Positions 1 to 7,287 are shown, counted from the first letter of the stretch. The stretch: 33,502 bases of DNA from a virus (IMGVR_UViG_3300025769_000439:1-33502); one strand, 5' to 3'. Program-made: numbers and translations. Notes: generated by a model not told the origin, from the sequence alone.

Positions 1-378
1 TGGGAAGGCGCAAACTTCAAGTTGAAAGTTCGTCAGTATGAAGGTTGGCCTAACTATGATCGTTCAGAGTTCTCAGCAACTGGACCTCTTGCTGACGACG
101 AGGAACTTGAAAAAATCTATTCTCAAGTTTATTCGTTGAAGGAGTTTTCAGACAGGTCTACATTCAAGAGTTACGATGAACTCAAATCACGATTGAATAT
201 CGTTATGGGTTCAAACGATAACGATGTTGTAAGAGCATCTATGAATGAATCGCCAGCACCATCAATGAACCAATCGAAATCATATGATGATCTTGATGAT
301 GAAATTCCATACGATAAATTCAGCAATGAAGACGCCGACACCATCGATTATTTCAACAAACTATTAGAAGAGGATTAA
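1..378 (+). CDS. 32: Single-stranded DNA-binding protein gp32, C-terminal part (5' truncated by window edge)
   Basis: The frame is open from the first base. The reading begins WEGANFKLKVRQYEGWPNYD, which matches the end of the OB-fold core of T4 gp32 (its '..ILKVKQVSGFPNYD..' stretch). It continues with a basic/hydrophobic FKSYDELKSRLNIVMGSN segment equivalent to T4 'FKSFEELNTKFGQVMG'. The last ~35 residues are rich in Asp/Glu and end in LLEED, the acidic tail through which gp32 proteins contact replication and recombination partners. The protein coats ssDNA during phage replication. The start lies outside the window. The TAA stop (376-378) is itself part of a 9-bp RNA stem. Identity is confident from the core motif plus acidic tail. 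Confidence 0.93.
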   Translation, partial: WEGANFKLKVRQYEGWPNYDRSEFSATGPLADDEELEKIYSQVYSLKEFSDRSTFKSYDELKSRLNIVMGSNDNDVVRASMNESPAPSMNQSKSYDDLDDEIPYDKFSNEDADTIDYFNKLLEED

Positions 379-435
379 TTCGACACTATGACTGGGAACG
401 ACGCATAGTTCGTCCGAAGGTCAAAAGTCGAATTA
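376..435 (+). other. Candidate structured RNA element at the gp32 stop codon
   Basis: A perfect 9-bp stem joins 376-384 (TAATTCGAC) to 427-435 (GTCGAATTA). Directly inside it a 6-bp stem joins 385-390 (ACTATG) to 404-409 (CATAGT), with a 13-nt loop and a 17-nt single-sided bulge. The two helices can stack into about 15 bp. The closing stem includes the gp32 stop codon. Possible roles are 3'-end protection of gp32 mRNA, control of read-through, or a small RNA. It has no tRNA features. No known RNA family was recognised. Confidence 0.5.
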
Positions 436-437
436 GC

Positions 438-512
438 ATCGGGGCGCGATAACTCGTTATATCCACTCTGTCCGGACAGTGACGCTAAAGGATGAACTCG
501 CCCCGATTTTTA
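438..512 (+). terminator. Terminator with branched hairpin downstream of gp32
   Basis: 438-446 (ATCGGGGCG) pairs perfectly with 499-507 (CGCCCCGAT), followed at once by TTTTTATTT, the signature of an intrinsic terminator. The 52-nt interior is too long for a simple loop and can fold further: 449-452 with 457-460, and 468-471 with 476-479 inside the palindrome CTGTCCGGACAG. The closed form is therefore branched. It is much more GC-rich than its surroundings and lies 2 nt after the preceding structured element. Confidence 0.75.
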
Positions 513-531
513 TTTACAAGGTTATAGGAAA

Positions 532-723
532 ATGTTAGTGATTGGATACAGAGGAAATATAAATAAATCTGAAGTTATTAAGAGTTTAAGTAAGCACACA
601 GATTTTAAAAAGGATGATTTGAAAACGATTGCCACAAATATTGTTGCTGGTAATACTGTAAATCTACCTAATGATTTTGTACTCAGGGAAGAACTCGAAG
701 CCCTTAATATCTTACTAAAATAA
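532..723 (+). CDS. Small hypothetical protein (63 aa)
   Basis: ATG with a nearby AGGAAA ribosome-binding site (TATAGGAAAATG). The 63-residue product is soluble, helical and lysine-rich at the N-terminus (NKSEVIKSLSKHTDFKKDD). It ends in an alternating hydrophobic helix (REELEALNILLK). It shows no signal peptide, membrane segment or metal motif. It is the first gene after the gp32 terminator and is followed 11 nt later by a small membrane-protein gene with a strong RBS, so the two are probably co-transcribed. I do not recognise a family. The frame contains a TATAAATA octamer at 558-565 that may or may not be a late promoter. Confidence 0.6.
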   Translation: MLVIGYRGNINKSEVIKSLSKHTDFKKDDLKTIATNIVAGNTVNLPNDFVLREELEALNILLK

Positions 724-734
724 GGAGAAAACAC

Positions 735-827
735 ATGGATAACATTAAAGCACTTTGGGAAAACAAATATGCTTGGTTTGTAGCAGGCGGCGTTTTAGTA
801 TATGTTGTCATGACATATGGAGTATAA
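735..827 (+). CDS. Very small single-pass membrane protein (30 aa)
   Basis: ATG at 735 follows a canonical AAGGAGA site (722-728) at good spacing. The 30-residue product starts MDNIKALWENKYAW and then has a single hydrophobic stretch (about residues 15-30, FVAGGVLVYVVMTYGV) reaching the C-terminus, with the charged end presumably cytoplasmic. Its strong RBS and clean N-in membrane-anchor layout support a real gene despite its length. No homologue is recognised. Plausible roles for such phage micro-proteins include membrane or superinfection effects or a lysis accessory, but nothing in the sequence decides. Confidence 0.55.
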   Translation: MDNIKALWENKYAWFVAGGVLVYVVMTYGV

Positions 828-840
828 ACACATAAATTAA

Positions 841-927
841 GTGGATTTAAAATCCATTGATTATCTTGATATTCACTGGAATGACGATCCCCATGATAAT
901 TGTACACATTGGATAAATTATTTGTGA
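841..927 (+). CDS. Possible micro-ORF (28 aa, GTG start)
   Basis: GTG at 841 sits directly after an in-frame TAA and opens a 28-codon frame whose product, DIHWNDDPHDNCTHWINYL at its end, has a protein-like composition (two Trp, acidic patch, His/Cys). There is no convincing Shine-Dalgarno site upstream, so this is a weak call. It fills the otherwise empty 828-945 interval between two better-supported genes, where nothing else was seen. Confidence 0.25.
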   Translation: MDLKSIDYLDIHWNDDPHDNCTHWINYL

Positions 928-945
928 AATTAAGGTAAATTTGTA

Positions 946-1179
946 ATGCCATTATACACGATTAAAAATCGATCAACAAAAGAAGAGTTTGAGGTTCAGT
1001 GTACATATCCTGAACTTCAAATTATTCTATCCGAAGATCCCGATTTAATACAAAAACTATCATCGCCCGGAATCGTTTCGGGTGTTGGAGGTGTACATTC
1101 TAAAACACCATCAGGTTTTAAAGACTTACTAGGAAGAATCAAAAAAGGCTCAGGAAGAGGAAATACAATTAGGACTTGA
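946..1179 (+). CDS. Conserved T4-like phage protein, FmdB-like N-terminus without zinc knuckles
   Basis: ATG 946 is preceded by AAGGTAAATTTGTA (AAGG as ribosome-binding site). The 77-aa product starts MPLYTIKNRSTKEEFEVQ, the beta-hairpin opening of FmdB-type zinc-ribbon proteins, but lacks the paired CxxC motifs. Its middle (LSEDPDLIQKLSSPGIVSGVGG) and its GFKDLLGRIKKG tail resemble a short protein I recall from marine T4-like phages ('PTYTF...' N-terminus, 'GFR(E/D)VLSKI' tail). Function is unknown. It runs 1 nt short of the next gene's ATG (stop TGA 1177-1179, next ATG 1181), suggesting translational coupling. Confidence 0.7.
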   Translation: MPLYTIKNRSTKEEFEVQCTYPELQIILSEDPDLIQKLSSPGIVSGVGGVHSKTPSGFKDLLGRIKKGSGRGNTIRT

Positions 1180-1180
1180 C

Positions 1181-1360
1181 ATGGCTAAGTATGGCAAACG
1201 TAATCCCGAAAATCGTAAAAGTAATCGTAACAAGTATCTCTCGGAAAACAAAGAAAAAAGAATTAAAAATGCAGAAGATACTAAATATAATAAGTACAAG
1301 ATCAGACCAACTTATTATACGGAAAATGTAGAAGATGAATACTCTGAAAATATCAACTAG
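1181..1360 (+). CDS. Small highly charged protein (59 aa)
   Basis: ATG at 1181 lies 1 nt after the previous stop. The 59-residue product is very polar and basic in its first half (MAKYGKRNPENRKSNRNKYL, many Lys/Arg/Asn) and acidic at the C-terminus (ENVEDEYSENIN). Together with its Lys/Asn/Tyr richness, this suggests a disordered or nucleic-acid-binding peptide. Its last 26 nt overlap the start of the next gene in another frame. No family is recognised. The gene call rests on tight spacing and coding-like composition. Confidence 0.5.
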   Translation: MAKYGKRNPENRKSNRNKYLSENKEKRIKNAEDTKYNKYKIRPTYYTENVEDEYSENIN

Positions 1361-1691
1361 AATTATAAAATACTTTTATGATGTTTTATTGACGGTTTCA
1401 ATATTGATCAATGTTATCTCTTTTGGTAACATGAACCAAACATTCTCAGCAAGAAATTACGAATGGAAAAGATCAAAAAGGTTAAATCTTGTCTGGTTGA
1501 TTGATGGTGTATTCTATTATTCCGGAAAAGTTTTGAATAAGATATTTCCTAAACTTTTTTCAGTGAATAAAAACCATTGCCTAGATGCTTGGGTATATTG
1601 GTATACGAGAAAACATTGTTTAGATTCGTTTTGTACGGATAAAATTATTATGGAGCAGGTGAATAATGGACAAATCGAATTCTATTTTTGA
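1335..1691 (+). CDS. Small phage membrane protein, NQTFSARN motif family
   Basis: The 118-aa product has one N-terminal hydrophobic segment (about residues 12-32, YDVLLTVSILINVISFG). It is followed by NMNQTFSARNYEWKR, WLIDGVFYY and a Cys-containing HCLDAWVYWYTRK motif. I recall small phage proteins with the same NQTFSARN / LVWLID / HC..(S/A)W.YW.TRK pattern, generally of unknown function. The topology suggests a membrane-anchored protein with a soluble C-terminal domain. It overlaps both the previous gene (26 nt) and the next (26 nt). There is no good Shine-Dalgarno site, so translation may be coupled to its neighbour. Confidence 0.6.
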   Translation: MNTLKISTRIIKYFYDVLLTVSILINVISFGNMNQTFSARNYEWKRSKRLNLVWLIDGVFYYSGKVLNKIFPKLFSVNKNHCLDAWVYWYTRKHCLDSFCTDKIIMEQVNNGQIEFYF

Positions 1692-1875
1692 TTTACTGAA
1701 TAAACGATTTGAATTTTCAGAATTGGTTAAAGATTTGAATGTACCTGAACATATTATTGAAGGTGATATAAATAGTCTAAGATGGTTTGTACATAATGGA
1801 CATAAGAGCAATCGATTTAAAGAAAACTACGAAGAAGCATTGAGTATAGCCAAAACAATACTTGAACAGTCATAG
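1666..1875 (+). CDS. Hypothetical protein (69 aa)
   Basis: ATG 1666 follows GGAGCAGGTGAATA, a usable RBS inside the end of the preceding gene. The 69-residue product is mixed-charge and probably all-helical: SIFDLLNKRFEFSELVKDLNV, then DINSLRWFVHNGHKSNRFKE, then EEALSIAKTILEQS. It has no membrane segment or cysteines. It sits between two membrane-protein genes and overlaps the first. No family is recognised. A TATAAATA octamer within it (1767-1774) lies about 117 nt before the next gene. Confidence 0.55.
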   Translation: MDKSNSIFDLLNKRFEFSELVKDLNVPEHIIEGDINSLRWFVHNGHKSNRFKENYEEALSIAKTILEQS

Positions 1876-1890
1876 TGAGGCGTTTTTGTT

Positions 1891-2232
1891 ATGAGAAAAA
1901 TAACGAGGCGAATCATGAACGGATTTTCAAAGTTCTGGTGGTATGCTCCCGAATACTTTAGTCGTTGGAGACTATTTCCTAGAGCATTTATTACGATGTA
2001 TTTGTATCTATTGTATGAAGTTGTCACATGGTTTATGGCATTGGATGCTCCATCTATGGAACAAGCAGGTCTTGTATCTGTTATTGTTGGTGCAGGTGCT
2101 GCTTGGTTTGGTTTGTATGTAAATAGCACTAGCACGAAGTTCTCAGAAACAAGTTTTGAAAGTAAATTAGGTAGTGTTCGTCAAAATGGTGATCCAGATA
2201 GAAAGACTGTAATCGAAGAATACGAAAAATGA
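1891..2232 (+). CDS. Two-helix membrane protein, possibly holin-like
   Basis: The 113-aa product has a strongly basic amphipathic N-terminus (MRKITRRIMNGF). Two membrane segments follow (about 33-50, FITMYLYLLYEVVTWFMA, and 59-77, AGLVSVIVGAGAAWFGLYV), separated by a short acidic turn. A polar, charged C-terminal tail comes last. Size, two hydrophobic helices and a charged tail fit a class II holin layout, but many phage membrane proteins look alike and no lysin gene is adjacent. GAGG (1876-1879) is the nearest RBS. It ends 9 nt before the glycosyltransferase operon and could instead be an accessory of that operon, such as a membrane partner. Holin function is a guess. Confidence 0.6.
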   Translation: MRKITRRIMNGFSKFWWYAPEYFSRWRLFPRAFITMYLYLLYEVVTWFMALDAPSMEQAGLVSVIVGAGAAWFGLYVNSTSTKFSETSFESKLGSVRQNGDPDRKTVIEEYEK

Positions 2233-2241
2233 AAGTTTATT

Positions 2242-3024
2242 ATGAAGAGAATGATCTATCAAGTTTCCGTAGGGAAACCTTCTAAATTATACAAACATTG
2301 TATTGAGTCTGTGAAAAGATATTGTATAAAATTCGATATCGATCATATAGTACAGACAAAACCAATTCTAGTTATTCGACCAGATCCTTTTAATACAGGC
2401 AGAAGTCAGGAATGCGTTTCCCGACCTCTGCCTCTTCCTATTTACGAAAAAGAAAACGCATTCAACTATTTTGATCGTTATGACCAGATAGCAATCATTG
2501 ATGCTGATATTTTCATTCGTGATACGGCACCAGATATATTTGAAGCATTTGGTTCCGAAGCGAATTTTGGTGCTGTTGTAGAACGAGATATGCCAATCAC
2601 GAATCAGTATAAAGCGAAGATACTGAATTATTCTCAAATGCAATATGGAAGACTTCATCCCAAAGTAGACTTTGACCCAAATCATCTTGGTTATGAGTTT
2701 ATGAATATGGGTCTCATGCTGATGAATAAATCAATCGTAAAATATCTTCGCGGCCAGACACCAAAACAGTTTCTCGAAAGACCAGAGTTCAAGAATTTCA
2801 TTGATGGTGTTGGTACATGGAAATGGTCAACAGATCAAACACTACTGAACTGGTGGATTCGCAAAGAAAAAATGAAGATAAATAGAATGCATTGGAAATG
2901 GAATGGTCTGTACTCAGCAAATCGTAAAATTGAACATTGTCATTTTGTGCATTTCTTTCTAAAAGATAAATTGCCAAATCAAGGTGAGAATGTAGAACAG
3001 TTGATGAAGGATATAAATGCATGA
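2242..3024 (+). CDS. Glycosyltransferase, GT8-like fold with DAD metal motif
   Basis: First enzyme of the glycan operon, 260 aa. The N-terminal MIYQVSVGKPSKLYKHC..SVKRYC strand-helix is shared with two other genes of the operon. The nucleotide-sugar/Mn2+ site is IAIIDADIFIRD, with the DxD at D87-A88-D89. Later motifs (NMGLMLMN, then TDQTLLNWW) are the acceptor-side 'N.G' and 'DQ' signatures of GT-A retaining enzymes. Sugar and acceptor cannot be read. A second in-frame ATG lies at 2251 (giving MIYQVSVG) and aligns better with the starts of its paralogues. The gene shares its stop with the next start (ATGA). Confidence 0.8.
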   Translation: MKRMIYQVSVGKPSKLYKHCIESVKRYCIKFDIDHIVQTKPILVIRPDPFNTGRSQECVSRPLPLPIYEKENAFNYFDRYDQIAIIDADIFIRDTAPDIFEAFGSEANFGAVVERDMPITNQYKAKILNYSQMQYGRLHPKVDFDPNHLGYEFMNMGLMLMNKSIVKYLRGQTPKQFLERPEFKNFIDGVGTWKWSTDQTLLNWWIRKEKMKINRMHWKWNGLYSANRKIEHCHFVHFFLKDKLPNQGENVEQLMKDINA

Positions 3025-4373
3025 TATCTCTTGTTCTTTTTGATTTAGATGGTGTTCTCATTGACGCAAAAAAGATACATTATGAAGCACTTAATGAAGC
3101 TCTAGGCAAATATGCCATTACCGAAGAAGAACATGTGAATATATATGATGGAAGAAAAACAACTGAAAAACTGAATATGTTATCTGTTCGCAAAGGATTA
3201 CCAACAGAAGAACATCAACAAATATGGGAGAAGAAGCAAACCATTACAATGAAAAAACTCGGTGAGTTGGAACCCATTCCTGCAATAAACGAACTTTTTC
3301 AATATCTGGAAAATAATGGATATAAGATAGGTGTGTGTTCCAACTCTATACGAAGAACAGTTCTGACTGCACTATCGGCAGCAAATCTTATTCAGCATTG
3401 TAGTGTTGTTCTTTCAAACGAAGATGTAAAGAACTCAAAACCTCATCCAGAAATGTACTGGAAAGCAATGTCAATGATGAATGTTCTTCCCGAAAACACG
3501 CTTATTGTTGAAGATAGTCCTCCCGGTCTATTAGCAGCACAAAGATCAAAAGCGCATTATATTCGCGTAGAAAATCCATACGAAGTTTGTATAGATAGAA
3601 TAATTACTGAACTAAAGGGTGGTGAAATGAATAAAAAATGGAAAGACGATAATCTAAATGTGTTGATACCTATGGCGGGCGCTGGTTCTCGTTTTGAAAA
3701 AGCAGGTTATACTTTTCCCAAACCTCTTATTGAAGTGAATGGTAAACCAATGATCCAAGTTGTCGTAGAAAACATTGGTCTTGAAGCAAACTTTCATTTT
3801 GTCGTTCAAAAACAACACAGAGAAAAATACAATCTAGACACAATGCTCAATCTGATTGCTCCCAAATGTAAGATCATCGAAGTTGATGGTATTACAGAAG
3901 GAGCCGCTTGTACTGCTCTTCTCGCAAAAGAATATATCGAAAACGACAAACCACTATTCTTTGCGAACAGCGACCAGTGGGTAGACTGGAATCCTTTGGA
4001 ATTTATGTATCGTATGCAGGAGACAAATGCGGATGGGGGTATTGTCACCTTTAAGGCGACACATCCTAAATGGTCGTTTGTGAAAGTAGACGAACGGAAT
4101 ATCGCAACAGAAGTTGCTGAGAAGAATCCTATATCCAACAACGCAACAGTAGGATATTATTATTGGAAACGTGGATCAGATTTTGTAAAATATGCTGAAC
4201 AAATGATAGCAAAGAACATTCGCGTGAATAACGAATTTTATGTTTGTCCCGTATACAATCAAGCAATTCAAGACGGGAAAATCATAAGAATAGATGAGGC
4301 GAAAAGTATGTGGGGGCTAGGAACACCTGAAGATTTGGAACACTTCATCAAAAACAAGGTATCATATTCATGA
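3021..4373 (+). CDS. Fusion: HAD phosphatase/phosphoglucomutase-like domain + sugar nucleotidyltransferase
   Basis: The 450 aa form two enzymes in one chain. Residues 1-~200 are a HAD subfamily I domain: nucleophile motif FDLDGV (D8 and D10), CSNS as motif II (~S107), KPHPEMYW as motif III Lys, and VEDSPPGLLAA as motif IV. Its order resembles beta-phosphoglucomutase. Residues ~212-450 are an NTP_transferase: VLIPMAGAGSRF (GxGxR loop), then FPKPLIEVNGKPMI, then ANSDQWVDW as the metal-site Asp. Together they could convert a sugar phosphate and then activate it to an NDP-sugar for the neighbouring glycosyltransferases. An internal ATG at 3627 after GGGTGGTGAA could yield the second domain alone. 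ATGA overlaps join it to both neighbours. Confidence 0.85.
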   Translation: MISLVLFDLDGVLIDAKKIHYEALNEALGKYAITEEEHVNIYDGRKTTEKLNMLSVRKGLPTEEHQQIWEKKQTITMKKLGELEPIPAINELFQYLENNGYKIGVCSNSIRRTVLTALSAANLIQHCSVVLSNEDVKNSKPHPEMYWKAMSMMNVLPENTLIVEDSPPGLLAAQRSKAHYIRVENPYEVCIDRIITELKGGEMNKKWKDDNLNVLIPMAGAGSRFEKAGYTFPKPLIEVNGKPMIQVVVENIGLEANFHFVVQKQHREKYNLDTMLNLIAPKCKIIEVDGITEGAACTALLAKEYIENDKPLFFANSDQWVDWNPLEFMYRMQETNADGGIVTFKATHPKWSFVKVDERNIATEVAEKNPISNNATVGYYYWKRGSDFVKYAEQMIAKNIRVNNEFYVCPVYNQAIQDGKIIRIDEAKSMWGLGTPEDLEHFIKNKVSYS

Positions 4374-5107
4374 ATTTATCTCAATATCTAAAAATGCAAT
4401 TTAAACATTATGAAAGTGAAGCCAAGAGATGGAGTTTAAAAAATAGAAATCCTGTAGTCGGTGGTTATGATAAACACAATAAATGGTCTGACTATGATGA
4501 GTTTTTATTTAAAAATTTTGATACCAAAAATCTTATAGCATTAGATTATGGTACAGGCCCTGGAAGAAACATCATCAAATTCAATCACCGTTTTAAAAGA
4601 ATTGATGGTGTTGATATTGGTGAAAAAAATATTGAGAACGCCAAGATAAATCTAAAAAATGCAGATATCACAGAGAGTAATTTATATGTGTGTGACGGTA
4701 AAAGTACACCTGTTGAGAATGAGTCTTATGATGTTTGGTTCAGTGTGATATGTTTACAACATATTGCGTGTTATGATATTCGTTACTCCATTTTTGAAGA
4801 CGCTTATCGGGTACTCAAACCGAATGGTCATATTTGTTTTCAAATGGCCTTTGGTGGTCGAGATACGAGTAGTCATAACTTTAATGTGTATGCTAAGTCA
4901 CATGTAATCATGACTGCGGGTTATTATGATAATGACGTTAACGCCAAAACAACAAATGGTATGCATGATGTAAGTGTGACAGAAGACCGTCAGATTATTG
5001 ATGACCTAGAAAAGATTGGATTCACCGACATATTGATTGATCACAGGCCTACTGGTCCTGGTTGTAGTCACAAAGAATGGATATTTGTTCAAGGCACAAA
5101 AAAATGA
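4370..5107 (+). CDS. Class I SAM-dependent methyltransferase
   Basis: The 245 aa carry the SAM-binding motif I ALDYGTGPGRN (about residues 58-67), motif II acidic IDGVDIG, motif IV-like DVWFSVICLQHI, and the post-motif strand VLKPNGHICFQMAF. This is the usual Methyltransf_11/25 order. It is embedded between sugar-activation and glycosyltransferase genes with a 4-nt ATGA overlap to each. It most likely methylates a sugar or glycan, but small-molecule or protein targets cannot be excluded. Confidence 0.85.
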   Translation: MNLSQYLKMQFKHYESEAKRWSLKNRNPVVGGYDKHNKWSDYDEFLFKNFDTKNLIALDYGTGPGRNIIKFNHRFKRIDGVDIGEKNIENAKINLKNADITESNLYVCDGKSTPVENESYDVWFSVICLQHIACYDIRYSIFEDAYRVLKPNGHICFQMAFGGRDTSSHNFNVYAKSHVIMTAGYYDNDVNAKTTNGMHDVSVTEDRQIIDDLEKIGFTDILIDHRPTGPGCSHKEWIFVQGTKK

Positions 5108-5892
5108 AAGTGGCAGTTTTAATATCTGGGATTATGAAACCAAATCCAAAATTTCCTGAGTTGATGACTCGTATTATAGAAGTCAACAAGTCTATGTTTT
5201 CTGAGGCTGACTTTTATTATGCGACTTGGGATAATGAAAAGAATAGAAAACTATTCGATACATATTATCCAGAAGAAGAATGCCATTATTTTAATGAACC
5301 GAAAATTCATTATCATCCATACACAGATGTTCCAAAAGAATATCATCTATCAGAAAATTTCAAAAAAAAGATCAAACAATTTGGAAGTAAACCATGGTTT
5401 CGTGAATGGACTTCTCATCACACAAAACAGCATTTGATACATTGTTTTCTTCTTGACAAAATAGAAATGAAATATGATGTTATTGTGAGAATGCGATTTG
5501 ATAGTTTTATACATCGAAAGGCAAATTTTTTGCCTTATGTAGAAGACGCATATCAGACAGGTTACGCACATGGATTTGCAGTAACGAAAAGATCCAAGTT
5601 CAATGAGTTTTATGATTCGCCCGAAAGTGACAAACGCATGAAAGATTACATGATTGATCAACTTATAATACACAATGCTGCCAATATAGATACAAAAGAA
5701 GTATACAAGTTGCATGAAGAAAAGAGATTAAGAGCAGCAGAATTTGGATGGTATCAAGTTTTATCACAACCTTATGTTGGTCATAAAAATCATCACGGTT
5801 TTGTGAACTCATATCTTCAAGTAAATGCGGAACATATGATTGAAGAAGACAAAAAACCACTCGACATAAAATTTTTAGAAAAAAAGGATTAA
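5104..5892 (+). CDS. WavE-like glycosyltransferase
   Basis: Start chosen at ATG 5104, which overlaps the previous TGA (ATGA) as in most genes of this operon and begins MKVAVLISGIMK. An upstream in-frame ATG exists but would overlap the neighbour by 31 nt. The 262-aa product begins with a Rossmann-type VAVLISG strand. Its YDVIVRMRFDSF motif (about residues 125-135) is the R-x-R-x-D signature of WavE/LPS-core type glycosyltransferases. The Trp/His-rich middle (EWTSHHTKQHL) is also typical. It probably adds a sugar to a surface or virion glycan. Confidence 0.65.
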   Translation: MKVAVLISGIMKPNPKFPELMTRIIEVNKSMFSEADFYYATWDNEKNRKLFDTYYPEEECHYFNEPKIHYHPYTDVPKEYHLSENFKKKIKQFGSKPWFREWTSHHTKQHLIHCFLLDKIEMKYDVIVRMRFDSFIHRKANFLPYVEDAYQTGYAHGFAVTKRSKFNEFYDSPESDKRMKDYMIDQLIIHNAANIDTKEVYKLHEEKRLRAAEFGWYQVLSQPYVGHKNHHGFVNSYLQVNAEHMIEEDKKPLDIKFLEKKD

Positions 5893-5893
5893 T

Positions 5894-6592
5894 ATGATAT
5901 ATGATTGGAACGCAAAAATCTTTATACATATACCAAAAAATGGAGGGATGACAATTCGCAAATCTCCTCTTCTACAAAACAAGATTATTGCCTGTACTCC
6001 AGAACTACATGAATCGCCTGAATACACAAAAGGTCTTCATCAAAGAATGAAAGAAATTGGAGATCATCATGGGAATGAACACACACCTTGGAAACATATA
6101 AAACCTTCTTACAGAAATCATTATACAGCATTTGCGATTATTCGCAATCCATGGGATCGTGTGGTTTCTCGTTATTTCTTTGCGAAGAAAGTGATTGAAG
6201 TTGAAAAGAAAGAACCTGTTGGAAAACATCGTATCGATTCATTTGAACATTTCCTGTCGGAACGAGATTTGTGGTATAATCAACCATTCATGCATCACCG
6301 GGCAATTCGAGGATGGCAACCCGCATACGAATATGTGACAGACAACAAAGACACTATTCGGTGCGACATTCTTCGATTTGAGAATTACAATGATGATGTG
6401 TGTAAGTATTTCGAAATACCGAAAATGTCAAGAGCAAGAAATGTCACCGATTTGAACAAAGGTTCTTATCGTGATGTATATACACCAAAAACTATTCAGA
6501 TGGTAGCAGATTGGTACAAGATTGATATTGATACTTGGGGATACGATTTTGATACCGGACCGACAAAAAATTACTGGGCATTGGACAAGTGA
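5894..6592 (+). CDS. Carbohydrate sulfotransferase (PAPS-dependent, Sulfotransfer_2 type)
   Basis: The 232 aa open with IFIHIPKNGGMTIRK (P14-K15-N16-G17-G18), the 5'-phosphosulfate-binding loop of PAPS-dependent sulfotransferases (usual form PKTGG(T/S)). FAIIRNPWDRVVSRYFF (R84 to about S92) is the 3'-phosphate-binding motif. FENY later matches the family. Length and motif spacing fit the HNK-1/chondroitin-type carbohydrate sulfotransferases, so the product would transfer sulfate from PAPS to a sugar hydroxyl. Its RBS is AAGGA (5883-5887). Sulfotransferases are uncommon in phages, and the setting implies a sulfated phage-directed glycan. Confidence 0.85.
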   Translation: MIYDWNAKIFIHIPKNGGMTIRKSPLLQNKIIACTPELHESPEYTKGLHQRMKEIGDHHGNEHTPWKHIKPSYRNHYTAFAIIRNPWDRVVSRYFFAKKVIEVEKKEPVGKHRIDSFEHFLSERDLWYNQPFMHHRAIRGWQPAYEYVTDNKDTIRCDILRFENYNDDVCKYFEIPKMSRARNVTDLNKGSYRDVYTPKTIQMVADWYKIDIDTWGYDFDTGPTKNYWALDK

Positions 6593-7287
6593 AAAACATA
6601 CTACTACAACATTATAATGGCCAACTGTCCGATTTGGCAAAAGCGTCTATGGAAAACATGAAACAATATGCTTCATATTGTGGTGCTGAGTATAGATTAA
6701 TTACTGGAGAACCAGTCGGCGCTATTATGTCAATTTCCAACAAATCCCAATTGAAGAAAGTCAATGCTTGTCATAAAGTGCATATGTTGAATCCTGAGTT
6801 TGACGAATATGATGTGGTTGCGATGATTGATCCTGATATGTTTGTTAGAAGAGGATTGTCTAGGAATATCTTTGAAGACGAAACGGGTGTGGGTATTTGT
6901 TCCGATCATATTAGAGCGAATGCCTTTGCGAGATTTCGAAATGCTTTTCCGCAATATTCTTCAAAAATAAATGCCTTCTGGGGAGGTGCTATCTGGCGAC
7001 TTGATAGAGATATGAGAAAGAGACTTCGCAAACAGTGGAATGTGAAAGAAGTTATGCGAATCGGAAGTACAATATTCGTAGACGAAGGTATTATGCACAA
7101 TCTATCTCGAAAAGCAAATATTCCAGATTCTCCCGAATATATACTAGATCAAAAATGGTGTTGGTGTTCTTATTTACCAAAATCTAAAAACGCATATATG
7201 ATTCATATGAGAAAGACTGACTCAAAAGGAAATAAAGTCACGAAAGAACAATCACTCAAAAGATTGCAGAATGAAGGTATAGTATGA
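6589..7287 (+). CDS. Glycosyltransferase, GT8-like, DPD motif
   Basis: GTG start at 6589 in a GTGA overlap with the previous stop. The 232-aa product begins MKNILLQHYNG and shares the N-terminal layout of the 2242 and 7284 genes. The metal/nucleotide-sugar motif is VVAMIDPDMFVRRG (D81-P82-D83). The segment INAFWGGAIWRLDRDMRK corresponds to the acceptor-side 'N.G(G).(V/I)' region. VDEGIMHNLS matches the 'DE..l' catalytic segment. It is part of a paralogous set within the operon. Donor and acceptor are unknown. Confidence 0.75.
   Translation: MKNILLQHYNGQLSDLAKASMENMKQYASYCGAEYRLITGEPVGAIMSISNKSQLKKVNACHKVHMLNPEFDEYDVVAMIDPDMFVRRGLSRNIFEDETGVGICSDHIRANAFARFRNAFPQYSSKINAFWGGAIWRLDRDMRKRLRKQWNVKEVMRIGSTIFVDEGIMHNLSRKANIPDSPEYILDQKWCWCSYLPKSKNAYMIHMRKTDSKGNKVTKEQSLKRLQNEGIV

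Noticed and set aside
376-435. tRNA or known ribozyme
   Set aside because: No acceptor/T-loop signature, no CCA-compatible end and no hammerhead core; only simple stems were found.
5350-5715. 121-codon minus-strand frame in the glycan operon
   Set aside because: Cys/Phe/Ile-rich shadow of the WavE-like gene on the opposite strand; no RBS.
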